DNA of 64,000 nucleotides. It comes from Rhodobacterales bacterium. Lineage in GTDB: Bacteria; Pseudomonadota; Alphaproteobacteria; Rhodobacterales; Rhodobacteraceae. The first letter of the stretch is position 1; each line of letters begins with the position of its first letter. The notes beneath the pieces are model-generated. The model saw nothing but the letters and a program-made list of their open reading frames with translations. It had not been told where the DNA came from and made no database searches. The position numbers and the translations under genes are program-made. This document shows positions 45,495 to 54,043 of this stretch, one piece after another. Location: the NCBI GenBank assembly GCA_021155205.1, contig JAJNPS010000018.1:124001-188000 (forward strand), in the 5' to 3' direction.

Positions 45495-45510
45495 AGTGAA
45501 TCGATTTACT
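45495..45510. promoter_or_regulatory. Likely LacI-family operator
   Basis: AGTGAATCGATTTACT is a 16-bp inverted repeat with a central CG and one mismatched pair (position 4/13), the layout expected of LacI-family operators. It ends 15 bases upstream of the regulator start, so binding would block transcription of the operon. No second copy was noticed near the kinase/btpA start region. Confidence 0.65.
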
Positions 45511-45936
45511 AAACCGCTTTACAAGCTCAACATATTGGAAGTGCGGGAGTCAATGATGTTTGAGGGGTCATGCCGGGACGGCGGCAACATCTTCAGTGAA
45601 GGTTCGTCTGACCAGTCTCGTTCTTATGAGACATTGGCCGAATCCTCCGCTTGTCAGCGCGCGCTTTGGCGGTTCTGCGCGGGCCTTCCACCATCAATTG
45701 ATAGAGCATGAGTTGGTCATGCTCCATGTTCGGTCATTTTCGTAGTGCCCTGAAGTCAAACGGCAAAGGTGATGAGCGGCGCTCGCTCGCCCCCGTCATC
45801 GTGCAGCCCAAGGTGGTGCTCCAGTTTGGATCAACGGCGAAAAAGGCGCCCCGACGGGTGTCTTTTCGCGTCTTGCGGCCCGGCACGCCGCCCCCGGTGG
45901 TCGTATAGGTGCCTTTTCACGGCCCGATGCGCGGCC
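45511..45936. other. Intergenic region between the sugar locus and hisB
   Basis: About 430 bases without a gene I can support. Short frames here have no RBS-motif-protein agreement. Base composition is less GC-rich than the flanks in 45511-45780. It contains a perfect hairpin (45704-45724) and a weaker inverted repeat around 45838-45870 (CGAAAA ... TTTTCG). Degenerate mobile DNA at a cluster boundary is possible but no transposase sequence is visible. Confidence 0.5.
45704..45724. repeat. Perfect 8-bp inverted repeat (hairpin)
   Basis: GAGCATGA and TCATGCTC flank the loop GTTGG. There is no T-run on the plus strand, so termination is uncertain; it could be a regulatory RNA hairpin or a relic of a mobile element end. 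Confidence 0.55.
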
Positions 45937-45942
45937 TATAAC
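45914..45942 (+). promoter_or_regulatory. Candidate hisB promoter
   Basis: TTTTCA (45914-45919) and TATAAC (45937-45942) are separated by 17 bases and match sigma-70 boxes at 4/6 and 5/6. The predicted start would be about 20 bases upstream of the hisB ATG, leaving room for the AAGGA ribosome-binding site. Confidence 0.5.
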
Positions 45943-45969
45943 GCAGGCGCAAACGCCAAGGATGCTGCA

Positions 45970-46554
45970 ATGCGCAAGGCTGACCTGACCCGCAAGACGA
46001 CGGAAACCGACATTTCGCTGGTGGTCGATCTGGATGGAACCGGCCTCGCCAGGATCGCGACCGGCGTGGGGTTCCTTGATCACATGCTGGACCAGTTGGC
46101 GCGCCACAGCCTGATCGACATCACCCTGTCGGCCAGGGGCGACACCCATATCGACGACCATCACACGGTCGAGGATTGCGGCATCGCGCTGGGACAGGCC
46201 CTTGCGAAGGCACTTGGCGACAAGGCGGGTATCCGGCGCTACGGGCACTTTGTCCTGGCGATGGACGATGCGCAGCTGGCCTGCGCGCTGGACCTGTCGG
46301 GCCGGCCCTATCTGGTCTGGAATGTCGCCTTTCCGACACCGAGGATCGGCAGCTTTGACACCGAACTGGTGCGCGAGTTCTTTCAGGCGCTATCAAGCCA
46401 TGGCGGCATCACGCTGCACCTGGACCTGAACCACGGGATCAACAGCCACCATATTGCCGAGGCTGCCTTCAAGTCCGTCGCGCGCGCCCTGCGCATGGCG
46501 GTGGAGGCTGACCCGCGCCAGTCAGGCATCCCCTCGACCAAGGGCAGCCTCTAG
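45970..46554 (+). CDS. hisB: Imidazoleglycerol-phosphate dehydratase
   Basis: A 194-residue monofunctional HisB, sixth-step dehydratase of histidine synthesis. The two Mn-binding repeats are visible: GFLDHMLDQLARH, DDHHTVEDCGIALGQAL and later DLNHGINSHHIAEAAFKSVARAL. The length is right for the non-fused enzyme. ATG 45970 has AAGGA about eight bases upstream. It is followed five bases later by hisH. Confidence 0.96.
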   Translation: MRKADLTRKTTETDISLVVDLDGTGLARIATGVGFLDHMLDQLARHSLIDITLSARGDTHIDDHHTVEDCGIALGQALAKALGDKAGIRRYGHFVLAMDDAQLACALDLSGRPYLVWNVAFPTPRIGSFDTELVREFFQALSSHGGITLHLDLNHGINSHHIAEAAFKSVARALRMAVEADPRQSGIPSTKGSL

Positions 46555-46559
46555 CCGCC

Positions 46560-47198
46560 ATGCTGACCGTCCTCGTCGACACTGACAGCGGCAACCTGCA
46601 TTCCGCGGCCAAGGCGTTCCAGCGCATGGCGGAGGAGACGGATGCAGGCTTGGTGCTGGTCAGCGGCCGGGCCGAGGATGTTGCCCGCGCCGACCGGATC
46701 GTGCTGCCAGGGGATGGTGCGTTTCCGGCCTGCCGACAGGCGCTGGACGCCAAGGAGGGTCTGTTCGAGGCTGTCACAGATGTCGTGACGCGGCGCGGGC
46801 GGCCTTTCCTGGGCATCTGCGTTGGCATGCAGATGATGGCGACCTGGGGGCACGAAAATCGGGGCACGCCCGGCCTTGACTGGATCGCTGGTGAGGTGGT
46901 GCGGATCAGACCGTCAGATCCGGGCCTGAAGGTGCCCCATATGGGCTGGAACGATCTGGTGATCGACCACCCTCACGCAGTCCTTGCAGGCCTGCAGACC
47001 GGCGACCACGCCTATTTCGTCCACTCATACCAGTTCCATGTGGCCGACCCCGCGCAGCGGCTGGCGCATGTCGACTATGCGGGCGACGTGACCGCGATCA
47101 TCGGGCGCGACAACATCGTCGGCACGCAGTTCCACCCGGAAAAAAGTCAGGCCGCCGGGTTGCGCCTGATCGCGAATTTCCTGAACTGGCGGCCCTGA
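46560..47198 (+). CDS. hisH: Imidazole glycerol phosphate synthase, glutaminase subunit HisH
   Basis: A 212-residue class I glutaminase that supplies ammonia to HisF. The nucleophile is Cys87 (LGICVGMQ) and the His/Glu pair is in QFHPEKSQ near the C-terminus; the start VLVDTDSGNLHSA is the HisH-specific first strand. hisA and hisF, which normally follow in this group, are not in the window: the next genes are on the opposite strand and unrelated. Confidence 0.96.
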   Translation: MLTVLVDTDSGNLHSAAKAFQRMAEETDAGLVLVSGRAEDVARADRIVLPGDGAFPACRQALDAKEGLFEAVTDVVTRRGRPFLGICVGMQMMATWGHENRGTPGLDWIAGEVVRIRPSDPGLKVPHMGWNDLVIDHPHAVLAGLQTGDHAYFVHSYQFHVADPAQRLAHVDYAGDVTAIIGRDNIVGTQFHPEKSQAAGLRLIANFLNWRP

Positions 47199-47210
47199 GC
47201 CGCAGGCCCG

Positions 47211-47873
47211 TCAGCCCCGTTCAGCGACGCCGCCGGGTTGCCGCTGAACCGTCCGGGGCGGCGCGCTTTGCAAGCCTGCGCCGATGATGCGGTCCATCTT
47301 GCACGCGACCTTGTCCAGGTGCCGCCGCCTGCTTTCGGCGGTAGAGCTGTCCATCAGGTAATGCGCGGCAAAGACGCTGCGCTTGCCCGGCGCGCAAAGG
47401 AACCCCACGCCGCGCATCAGCGTGCGCCGTCCCGGTGCGCCGATCAGCCGCGTCAGCCACCAGCTGGCCCCGCAGGTGGTGAACACCGCCAGTGCCTTGA
47501 TGTGATGCAGGCCGGGACGAATGGTCCGGTTCTGGCGATCCGGCATCAGGAACGCGACTTCGGGCAGCATCACCCGGTCAAGCCAACCCTTCAGCATCGC
47601 GGGCAGCCCGTACCACCAGGTCGGATAGACAAAGATCAGCGTGTCGCACCAGCGCAGGTCGGCAACTTCGGCTTCAACGCCGGACTGGTTGTCGGGACAG
47701 GCAAGATAGCCCTGCCATTCCGGACCGCTGAGGACCGGATGAAAACCGCTGGCATAAAGATCCGCCAACCGCACCTCGGCCCCGGCACGGGTCAGCCTGT
47801 CGATCACAAGATCCCTCACGGCGGCATTGAAACTGTTCGGGTTCGGGTGGCAATAGACCACGAGTGCGCGCAT
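47211..47873 (-). CDS. NAD(P)H-dependent oxidoreductase, flavodoxin fold (copy 1)
   Basis: A 220-residue NQO1/MdaB/KefF-type flavin reductase. The FMN/FAD phosphate loop is YCHPNPNSFNAAV, and VYPTWWYGLPAMLKGWLDRV is the family-diagnostic flavin-binding segment. It would transfer electrons from NAD(P)H to a quinone or other acceptor. Its ATG shares a base with the stop of copy 2 (TGATG). It is the last gene of the seven-gene importer/catabolic operon and is convergent with hisH. Confidence 0.88.
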   Translation of the reverse strand: MRALVVYCHPNPNSFNAAVRDLVIDRLTRAGAEVRLADLYASGFHPVLSGPEWQGYLACPDNQSGVEAEVADLRWCDTLIFVYPTWWYGLPAMLKGWLDRVMLPEVAFLMPDRQNRTIRPGLHHIKALAVFTTCGASWWLTRLIGAPGRRTLMRGVGFLCAPGKRSVFAAHYLMDSSTAESRRRHLDKVACKMDRIIGAGLQSAPPRTVQRQPGGVAERG

Positions 47874-48454
47874 CAAAAATGCTCCATCGCTCGTTGCACG
47901 CGGGCAAGATAGTCCGCACGCCTGGCCGGTGTCGCACGATTCATGTCGTGAAGGGCCATGTAGATCATCTTATCAGGTCTGGCGACAAACCAAAGCGCGC
48001 GTTTGATCACGCGCCTCGGCGGGTCCGAGGCCAGGAATGCGCGCCAGCGTGTCGCGCCATAGGTCGTGACCGCGCCCATCTTGCGGATATGCGTCAGCGC
48101 GGGTGCAACCAGGCCATTTTCCAGCCGGAAACTGACGCCGGGCAGAAACACGCGGTCGAGATACCCCTTGAGGATCGCGGGAAAGCCGAAGTTCCAGACC
48201 GGAAAGACGAAGATCAGCGCCTCGGCGGCACGCAGGCGGTCGACATGGGACTGCACAGGACCGCAGTTTTCCGGAACCACATGATAGCCGCGCCTTTCGG
48301 CGGCGGTCATCACCGGGTCAAAGCTCTCGGCGTATAGGTCGCAGAGGTCAACGTCCCAGCCACGCGCGGTCAATGTCTCGACCACGGTGGATTTCAGTGC
48401 CGCCGAAAAACTTTCCTCGCACGGATGCGCGAACAGGACCAACACGCGGGTCAT
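47873..48454 (-). CDS. NAD(P)H-dependent oxidoreductase, flavodoxin fold (copy 2)
   Basis: A 193-residue paralogue of the downstream gene: phosphate loop FAHPCEESFSAAL and flavin segment VFPVWNFGFPAILKGYLDRV. The two copies are clearly diverged (WWYG versus WNFG), so a heteromer or different acceptors are possible. ATG 48454 opens on the first strand (TRVLVLFAHP). It begins 13 bases after the FAD-linked oxidase gene. Confidence 0.88.
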   Translation of the reverse strand: MTRVLVLFAHPCEESFSAALKSTVVETLTARGWDVDLCDLYAESFDPVMTAAERRGYHVVPENCGPVQSHVDRLRAAEALIFVFPVWNFGFPAILKGYLDRVFLPGVSFRLENGLVAPALTHIRKMGAVTTYGATRWRAFLASDPPRRVIKRALWFVARPDKMIYMALHDMNRATPARRADYLARVQRAMEHF

Positions 48455-48467
48455 GGACGATGCGCCA

Positions 48468-49862
48468 TCACTCGGCCGCCTGCAGCTTGGGATAGGCATA
48501 CATCAGGCTGTAGTCCCAGGACGGGTCATCCCAGGTGATCATCTTTCCGGGGTTCAGGAGGCCCTTGGGGTCCGCCTCGCGCTTGAACGCAAGCTGCGTG
48601 GCATCCGCCGACTGCCGCCCGCCTTCCTCAAGCGTATAGCGGTGGGGGTTGAAGACGAAACACCCCATCGCCTCGTGGCTCCGGACGATGTCGTCCAGGC
48701 GTTCCTCGGTGGTGAACTTCACCAGCGTCAGGCCTGCGAATGCCGTGCGCCCGCCGACCTTCATCATCTCCAGATGCTGCATCAACTCATCCGGGAACGC
48801 GGCGCGGATGGCGGCGATCTTTGCGGCATAGTGGTCGGGATCGTAGAGGACCTGCAGATAGGTGATCGCAGGGTCCGCCTTCAGCGCGCGCAGGGTGGTG
48901 TGGTTCCAGCCGTATTCGAACACGGATCCCGGCTCGCGCGGCCAGTGGGTCTCGTCTGACCGGTAGATCACCTTGGCCGACGGATAGCGGGCGTTGAAGG
49001 TCAGGAACCCGTCGATCGCGTGGGGTGCAATCATCAGGCCGATCAGGTTGTCGCCGGGCTGGACATGCGGGGCGACGCGCTGGAAATAGCTTTGCGTGAT
49101 CGGGGCCTCATACGCGCTGATGAGTTTCTTCAGGATGCCGTCCTCGTTCCCCAGAGCGCCGCAATAGTCCACGGCGGCGGCGAAATCTGGCATGGTCACG
49201 AAAATCTCGACCCAGGGGTAGCTTGGGGCCAATGGCATCTCGATCTCGGTGATGATGCCGTTCGTGCCGTAGGCGTGGCTGACGCGGTGAAGTTCCTCGC
49301 CGGTAAACTCATGCACCTGCGGTTCGCCCTCGGCCGTCACCACGCGCAGGCGCAGGATGTTGCCCAGATCGCGCAACACACCCCAGGTGCAGGATCCGAT
49401 GCCGCCCGACCCGCCGCCGATAAAGCCGCCGATGGTCGCGGTGGTGTAGGTGGAAGGGTGCATCCGCAGCTCCTGCCCGGAATGGGCGCGGGTGGCGGCG
49501 TCGCAGTCCTTGATCAGGCAGCCGGGTTCAACGACGACACGACCGGGATGGATTTCCCTGACAGCATTCATGTTCTTCATGTGCAGGATGATGCCGCCCG
49601 CCAGCGGCATGGCCTGGCCATAATTGCCGGTCCCCGCCCCGCGTGCCGTCACCGGCACGTCATGGGCATAGGCCACGCGCAGCACTTCGATCACTTCGGC
49701 CTCGTTCCTGGGGGCGACGACGAAATCCGCCGTCACATGGTCAAGGCGGGCTTTCAACACTGGAGAATACCAGAAGAAATCGCGGGACTTGGCCTTCACC
49801 GAGACAGGGTTTTCGTCGATCTCCAGATGGCGCAGGGCGGCTTTGGCGGCGGCAAGGTTCAT
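48468..49862 (-). CDS. FAD-linked oxidase (GlcD/VAO family)
   Basis: A 464-residue flavoprotein of the PCMH (VAO) family. The FAD-binding domain shows VVAPRNEAEVIEVLRVA, VTARGAGTGNYGQAMPLAGG (pyrophosphate loop), VVVEPGCLIKD and TIGGFIGGGSGGIGS. The C-terminal half, with HRYTLEEGG, DPKGLLNPGKMI, resembles GlcD/lactate-oxidase enzymes acting on alpha-hydroxy acids or amines. ATGA overlap with the amidohydrolase suggests it oxidises the hydrolysis product and passes electrons to the flavodoxin-type partners. Confidence 0.88.
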   Translation of the reverse strand: MNLAAAKAALRHLEIDENPVSVKAKSRDFFWYSPVLKARLDHVTADFVVAPRNEAEVIEVLRVAYAHDVPVTARGAGTGNYGQAMPLAGGIILHMKNMNAVREIHPGRVVVEPGCLIKDCDAATRAHSGQELRMHPSTYTTATIGGFIGGGSGGIGSCTWGVLRDLGNILRLRVVTAEGEPQVHEFTGEELHRVSHAYGTNGIITEIEMPLAPSYPWVEIFVTMPDFAAAVDYCGALGNEDGILKKLISAYEAPITQSYFQRVAPHVQPGDNLIGLMIAPHAIDGFLTFNARYPSAKVIYRSDETHWPREPGSVFEYGWNHTTLRALKADPAITYLQVLYDPDHYAAKIAAIRAAFPDELMQHLEMMKVGGRTAFAGLTLVKFTTEERLDDIVRSHEAMGCFVFNPHRYTLEEGGRQSADATQLAFKREADPKGLLNPGKMITWDDPSWDYSLMYAYPKLQAAE

Positions 49863-51127
49863 GGGGTTCCCATCAGGTCATCAAGTTCGGCATAGTCGGG
49901 CAAGGTGCGGTCGATCTGCACGCCGTCGCGCAGCACGATCCGGTCGGATTGCGGGCGAGAGAGAAGTTCGGTCCAGTTGCGCGCCTTGAAGATCACAAGA
50001 TCGGCCGGCGCGCCAACCGCCAGCGACGGGGCGTCGAACCCGCAAGCGCGGGCGGGATTGGTCAGGACCGATTGCACCCAGTCGGGGGCCGAATGGTCGA
50101 GGTGCCCGATACGTGTGGCCTCGCGAAGCACCTCCAGCATGTCGAGGTCGCCGTAAGCGTAGAACGGATCGCGGGTGTTGTCGGACGCAAAGCCGACATT
50201 GATGCCCCGCGCCTTCATCTCGTGCACCAGGGTGATGCCGCGCATCCGGGGGGTGCGCGTGGCGCTGCGATCCTGCAGGTAAAGGTTGCACATCGGCAGG
50301 CTGACAACGTGAAGGCCCGCCCTCGCCACGATGTCGAGGGTCGCAAGTGCGTCAACCTCGGCCATTGCGGACACCGAGCAGCAATGGCCGACGACCACTG
50401 GCGCTGCAAAGCCGGATTGCAGTACCGCCTCGGCAATCACGCGCAGGGTGTTGGAGCCAGGATCAAGCGTCTCATCGACGTGGAAATCCGCCGACAGGCC
50501 GCGCCCGGCGGCCATGGCCAGGAAATCCCGGACGCGGGCTTCGATGTCAGGTACGGGGTATGTCACCATGCCAAGCACGCCACCATGGGCGGCAACCAGG
50601 TCGGCAGTGTGGGCAAAGGCACCGTGGGTCGAAAACCCTTCGCAACCGATCAGGCACGCTGCCTGCAATTCGATCCGCCCCTCCCAGTCATCGCGCAGAT
50701 CGGCAAAGACGGGCCAGCTGATGTCATCCTGCGGCGATGCGCTGTCGAGATGCGTGCGGATCGCGCGGGTGCCATGCGCATAGGCAGAGCGCAGCGAGAA
50801 ATCCGCGCGACGGCGGACATCCGATGCCGCCCAGTTTGCCTTGCAATCCGCACCCGCCGCCGCCAGCGCCCCCATGAAGGTGCCGTCCGGGTTGGGGCTG
50901 CGGGGCCAGATATGCCCCTTGTCCAGATGCGTGTGCATGTCGACAAAGGCGGGCAGGACCATGGCGCCCCCCATGTCGATCGCCAGGGGCTGCGGGCCGG
51001 AAATCGCACCATCCGCGATGGACAACTCGGCCCGGATCAGGCCCCCCCCCTGTCCCAGAAGGCAAGCGGGTACTGTCACGTTGGTCAGCGTGACCGGGCC
51101 ATGGGGAAGATGCAGGAAATCGGTCAT
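49859..51127 (-). CDS. Cytosine deaminase-like amidohydrolase
   Basis: A 422-residue metal-dependent amidohydrolase. The first metal motif is FVDMHTHLDKGHIWP, His in DFHVDETLDPGSNTL, His-Cys in VVGHCCSVSAM and the metal Asp in FASDNTRDPFYAYGD; this set is characteristic of the cytosine deaminase/CodA-like group. The substrate should be a cyclic amidine or lactam-type heterocycle, delivered by the importer genes with which it overlaps (ATGA). ATG 51127 gives the usual length; a longer frame would lie within the permease gene. Confidence 0.87.
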   Translation of the reverse strand: MTDFLHLPHGPVTLTNVTVPACLLGQGGGLIRAELSIADGAISGPQPLAIDMGGAMVLPAFVDMHTHLDKGHIWPRSPNPDGTFMGALAAAGADCKANWAASDVRRRADFSLRSAYAHGTRAIRTHLDSASPQDDISWPVFADLRDDWEGRIELQAACLIGCEGFSTHGAFAHTADLVAAHGGVLGMVTYPVPDIEARVRDFLAMAAGRGLSADFHVDETLDPGSNTLRVIAEAVLQSGFAAPVVVGHCCSVSAMAEVDALATLDIVARAGLHVVSLPMCNLYLQDRSATRTPRMRGITLVHEMKARGINVGFASDNTRDPFYAYGDLDMLEVLREATRIGHLDHSAPDWVQSVLTNPARACGFDAPSLAVGAPADLVIFKARNWTELLSRPQSDRIVLRDGVQIDRTLPDYAELDDLMGTP

Positions 51128-51966
51128 TGCTCGCGGCTCAACGCGGATTCGTGCCATTTGCGCAGGAAGAACCAGGACAGGAAGGTCGTGGCAGCAAAGA
51201 TGATGACGCCCACCACCGCGATCATGATCAGGGCGGCAAACATGCGTGGATAGTTCAGCCGGTAGCTCGCCTCCAGGATGCGAAAGGCCAGACCCGACCC
51301 CGACCCGCTGATCCCTGCCACGTATTCCGCGACGATGGCCCCGATCAGCGCCAATCCCCCCGCAATGCGCAGGCCGCCCAGGAAATAGGGCGCGGCAGAG
51401 GGAAGTTGCAGGAACAACAGTTTCTGCCACCAGGTCGCGCCGTAGATTGCGTAAAGATCGCGCAGGTTGCTGTCGGTCGATTTCAGGCCCAGCGTGGTGT
51501 TCGACAGGATCGGAAAGAACGCCACGATCCAGGCGCAGATCAGCACGCGCGCCAGCGGGTCCTGCACATAGATGAAAATCAGGGGCGCGATGGAGACGAT
51601 GGGCGTGACCTGCAGCACGACCGCATAGGGAAAGAACACCAGTTCCGCGAACCGGCTTTGCGTGAACAGGATCGCAAGCAGAACGCCCCCGATCACTGCA
51701 ATTGTCAAAGCCATAAAGGTGATCTTCAGCGTGACCATCAGCGACGCGAAAAGCATGTCCTGATCGGCCACAAACCGCGCCCAGACTTTGGCGGGTTCGG
51801 GAAATATCATGCCGCGCGTCAGCGTGCTGTTGGAAAACCAGTTCCAGCCGACAATGGTCAGGATCACCACGGCCAGCGGCAGCGCCCAGCGCGCGATGGC
51901 CTCGATCCTGCGGTGACGGGCGCGGCGGGCCTCGTCGGCGTCAAAGACAGGGTCAGAGATGGTCAT
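51124..51966 (-). CDS. ABC transporter permease (SsuC/TauC/ThiX type)
   Basis: A 280-residue inner-membrane permease with about six hydrophobic segments and the family motif region QLPSAAPYFLGGLRIAGGLALIGAIVAEY. This binding-protein-dependent class imports taurine, sulfonates, thiamine precursors or pyrimidines. It overlaps its ATPase gene by 14 bases and the amidohydrolase by four. The short polar N-terminus and the HRRIEAIARWALPLAVV first helix are normal. Confidence 0.9.
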   Translation of the reverse strand: MTISDPVFDADEARRARHRRIEAIARWALPLAVVILTIVGWNWFSNSTLTRGMIFPEPAKVWARFVADQDMLFASLMVTLKITFMALTIAVIGGVLLAILFTQSRFAELVFFPYAVVLQVTPIVSIAPLIFIYVQDPLARVLICAWIVAFFPILSNTTLGLKSTDSNLRDLYAIYGATWWQKLLFLQLPSAAPYFLGGLRIAGGLALIGAIVAEYVAGISGSGSGLAFRILEASYRLNYPRMFAALIMIAVVGVIIFAATTFLSWFFLRKWHESALSREQ

Positions 51967-52762
51967 GGGTCTGGTCCCCGATTGCAACGCGCAAGGCGTC
52001 CGACACGACGTGTGTATGGGCAGCATAGTCCGGCGAGGTGCGAAATTCCATGTCGCGCGGATAGGGCGCATCAATGGTCAGTTCCTGCACCACCCGGCCG
52101 GGGCGTGCGGCCATGACCACGATCCGATCCGACAGGAACACGGATTCAAACACCGAATGGGTGACGAAAATCACCGTGCAGCCGATCTTGTCCTTCAGCG
52201 CCAGAAGGTCGTTGTTCAGTTTCTGGCGGGTGATTTCGTCCAGTGCGGCAAAGGGTTCGTCCATCAGGATCAGGCGCGGGTTGGTGACAAAGGCGCGCGC
52301 GATGCTGACGCGCATCTTCATGCCGCCCGACAATTCGCGCGGATAGGCGTCGTGAAATTTCTCCAGCCCTACCAGTTCCAGCGCGGTTGCGATCCTGTCC
52401 CTGACGGACGCAAAGGATTGCCCGCGCAGCCGGAACGGCAGCCAGACGTTGCGGGCCACGGTCGCCCAGGGCATCAGCGTGGGCTCTTGAAAGACCACGC
52501 CGATGTCACCCCGGTCATGCGCGCCGGTCCACAGGATGCGGCCTGTGGTCGGGCGCATCAGGCCCGCGACCAGCCGCAGCGCGGTGGATTTGCCGCAGCC
52601 GGAAGGGCCCAGCAACGACAGGAAATCGCCCTCGTTCAGGGTCAGGCTCATGCCGTCAAGGGCGGTCACGGTGCCATTGAACACCTTGGAGATGCCCGCC
52701 ATTTCCAGCAGTTTCGGGCGCTGGCCCAGCGTCAGGACGGGGCGGTGCGAAAGTTCGGTCAT
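51953..52762 (-). CDS. ABC transporter ATP-binding protein (SsuB/TauB/ThiZ type)
   Basis: A 269-residue ATPase: Walker A GPSGCGKST, Q-loop VFQEPTLMPW, signature LSGGMKMRVS, Walker B LILMDEPFAALDE and His switch FVTHS. GMKMR in place of the common GMRQR signature is a recurrent variant in this subgroup. It energises the permease encoded next to it. ATG 52762 is preferred to a TTG two codons earlier. Confidence 0.92.
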   Translation of the reverse strand: MTELSHRPVLTLGQRPKLLEMAGISKVFNGTVTALDGMSLTLNEGDFLSLLGPSGCGKSTALRLVAGLMRPTTGRILWTGAHDRGDIGVVFQEPTLMPWATVARNVWLPFRLRGQSFASVRDRIATALELVGLEKFHDAYPRELSGGMKMRVSIARAFVTNPRLILMDEPFAALDEITRQKLNNDLLALKDKIGCTVIFVTHSVFESVFLSDRIVVMAARPGRVVQELTIDAPYPRDMEFRTSPDYAAHTHVVSDALRVAIGDQTHDHL

Positions 52763-52824
52763 GGGCAAACCAAAAGACGCAGGGGCCGGTGCGCGACCCC
52801 CGCGAGATTCTGACGGAACAAGGA

Positions 52825-53838
52825 CTATTCGGCAGGCTTCAGGTCAAGCCCGACACCCTTGTTGACAAATTGCAGCGTGTAGGAGGCTTTCCAGTCCAGC
52901 CCATCCGGCACCGCGCCGACGGCCACCATCTTCTTGTAGAAATCCTCGACCTTGGCATCGGTCATGGCGCCTGCCCCCATTGTCAGTGCGTCGCCCGAGA
53001 ACACGATCCCGTTGTCCTTCATCGACTGGATGCCATAGGCGATCGCCTCGTCCGTCATTTCGGGATTGTCCTTCTTGATCATCGCATTGGCGGCAGAGTT
53101 GTCGCCATAGAGATAGTTCGTCCAGCCGATGGCCGACCCGTCGACAAAGCACTGCACGACCTCGGGGCGCTTGGCGATGTTGTCGGCCATCGTCTCGATC
53201 GTGGTCGAATAGGCGGAATATCCGGCGTCGGCGATCAGCCAGGCGTCCGGTTTCACGCCGGTTTCCTTTTCAAAGAAGTAGGGCTCGGACGACAGGTAGC
53301 CTTGCATCCCCCATGTCTTGTTGGCGATCAGGGGGGCGGCCGAAAAGGTATAGACTTCGCGCTGTTCGGGCTTGAACCCGTAAGCCTGGATCATCCACGC
53401 CCAGAACGTCAGAACGCCGCCATCCGAGATCAGCACCTTGTCCAGCTTGGCCAGGTCGGCAAAGGATTTTGCCACGCCGGGCCAGGTCACGATCACCTGC
53501 GGGTCCTTCTGGAACGAGGATGCCACGGTGACGATCGGCAGCCCTTCCTGCACCGCGGAAAAGCCGTCAAGGGTCGATCCGCCCATGCTGAAGTCGATCT
53601 GGCCGGCGATCATCATCGCGCGGTTGTTGACCTGGGGGCCGCCGGGAACGATGGTCACGTCCAGCCCGCACTTGGCATAGGTGCCATCGGCGACCGCCTG
53701 ATAATAGCCGCCATGTTCGGCCTGAGCGACCCAGTTGGTGCCGAACGTTACGGCGGTGTTTTGTGCCAGCGCAGGGGCGGCAGCGAATCCGGTCAGGCAA
53801 AGCGCGGTCGCGCCCATGAGTCGGAGTGTTGAAGACAT
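52825..53838 (-). CDS. ABC transporter substrate-binding protein (NMT1/THI5-like)
   Basis: A 337-residue periplasmic binding protein with a signal peptide (residues 1-25, ending APALAQ). VTFGTNWVAQAEHGGYYQAVADG and KCGLDVTIVPGGPQVNNRAMM are the NMT1/THI5 family signature, used by importers of pyrimidine-like compounds. GGGAG sits seven bases before ATG 53838. It is the first gene of the operon reading to 47211 and is divergent from the RidA-like gene, with a 205-base control region between them. Confidence 0.92.
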   Translation of the reverse strand: MSSTLRLMGATALCLTGFAAAPALAQNTAVTFGTNWVAQAEHGGYYQAVADGTYAKCGLDVTIVPGGPQVNNRAMMIAGQIDFSMGGSTLDGFSAVQEGLPIVTVASSFQKDPQVIVTWPGVAKSFADLAKLDKVLISDGGVLTFWAWMIQAYGFKPEQREVYTFSAAPLIANKTWGMQGYLSSEPYFFEKETGVKPDAWLIADAGYSAYSTTIETMADNIAKRPEVVQCFVDGSAIGWTNYLYGDNSAANAMIKKDNPEMTDEAIAYGIQSMKDNGIVFSGDALTMGAGAMTDAKVEDFYKKMVAVGAVPDGLDWKASYTLQFVNKGVGLDLKPAE

Positions 53839-54043
53839 TGGCAGACTCCCGTTGGTTGACGATTCTTTTGCCGACAGCGTAAGTCGCACCGGCCGACTGA
53901 CCAGCATTGCCCCGACAGAATAGACGCAAACACGGCAGTTGCCCTGAAATTCACCGCCCAACGCCTGCGCATCGCCGATAACATGCCCATATTTTGTGCA
54001 AGTGTCGGCCTTTGCTTGCGCGAGCCTGCAACAGGGGAACCAA

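Noticed and set aside
45496..45745. Short frames of about 60-70 codons downstream of the operator on the plus strand
   Set aside because: No ribosome-binding site, no motif and two overlapping alternatives; the first frame starts inside the operator.
53996..54021. Imperfect inverted repeat GTGCAAG...CTTGCGC between the binding-protein and RidA genes
   Set aside because: Contains a mismatch and a 12-base spacer; too weak to call an operator without conservation data.
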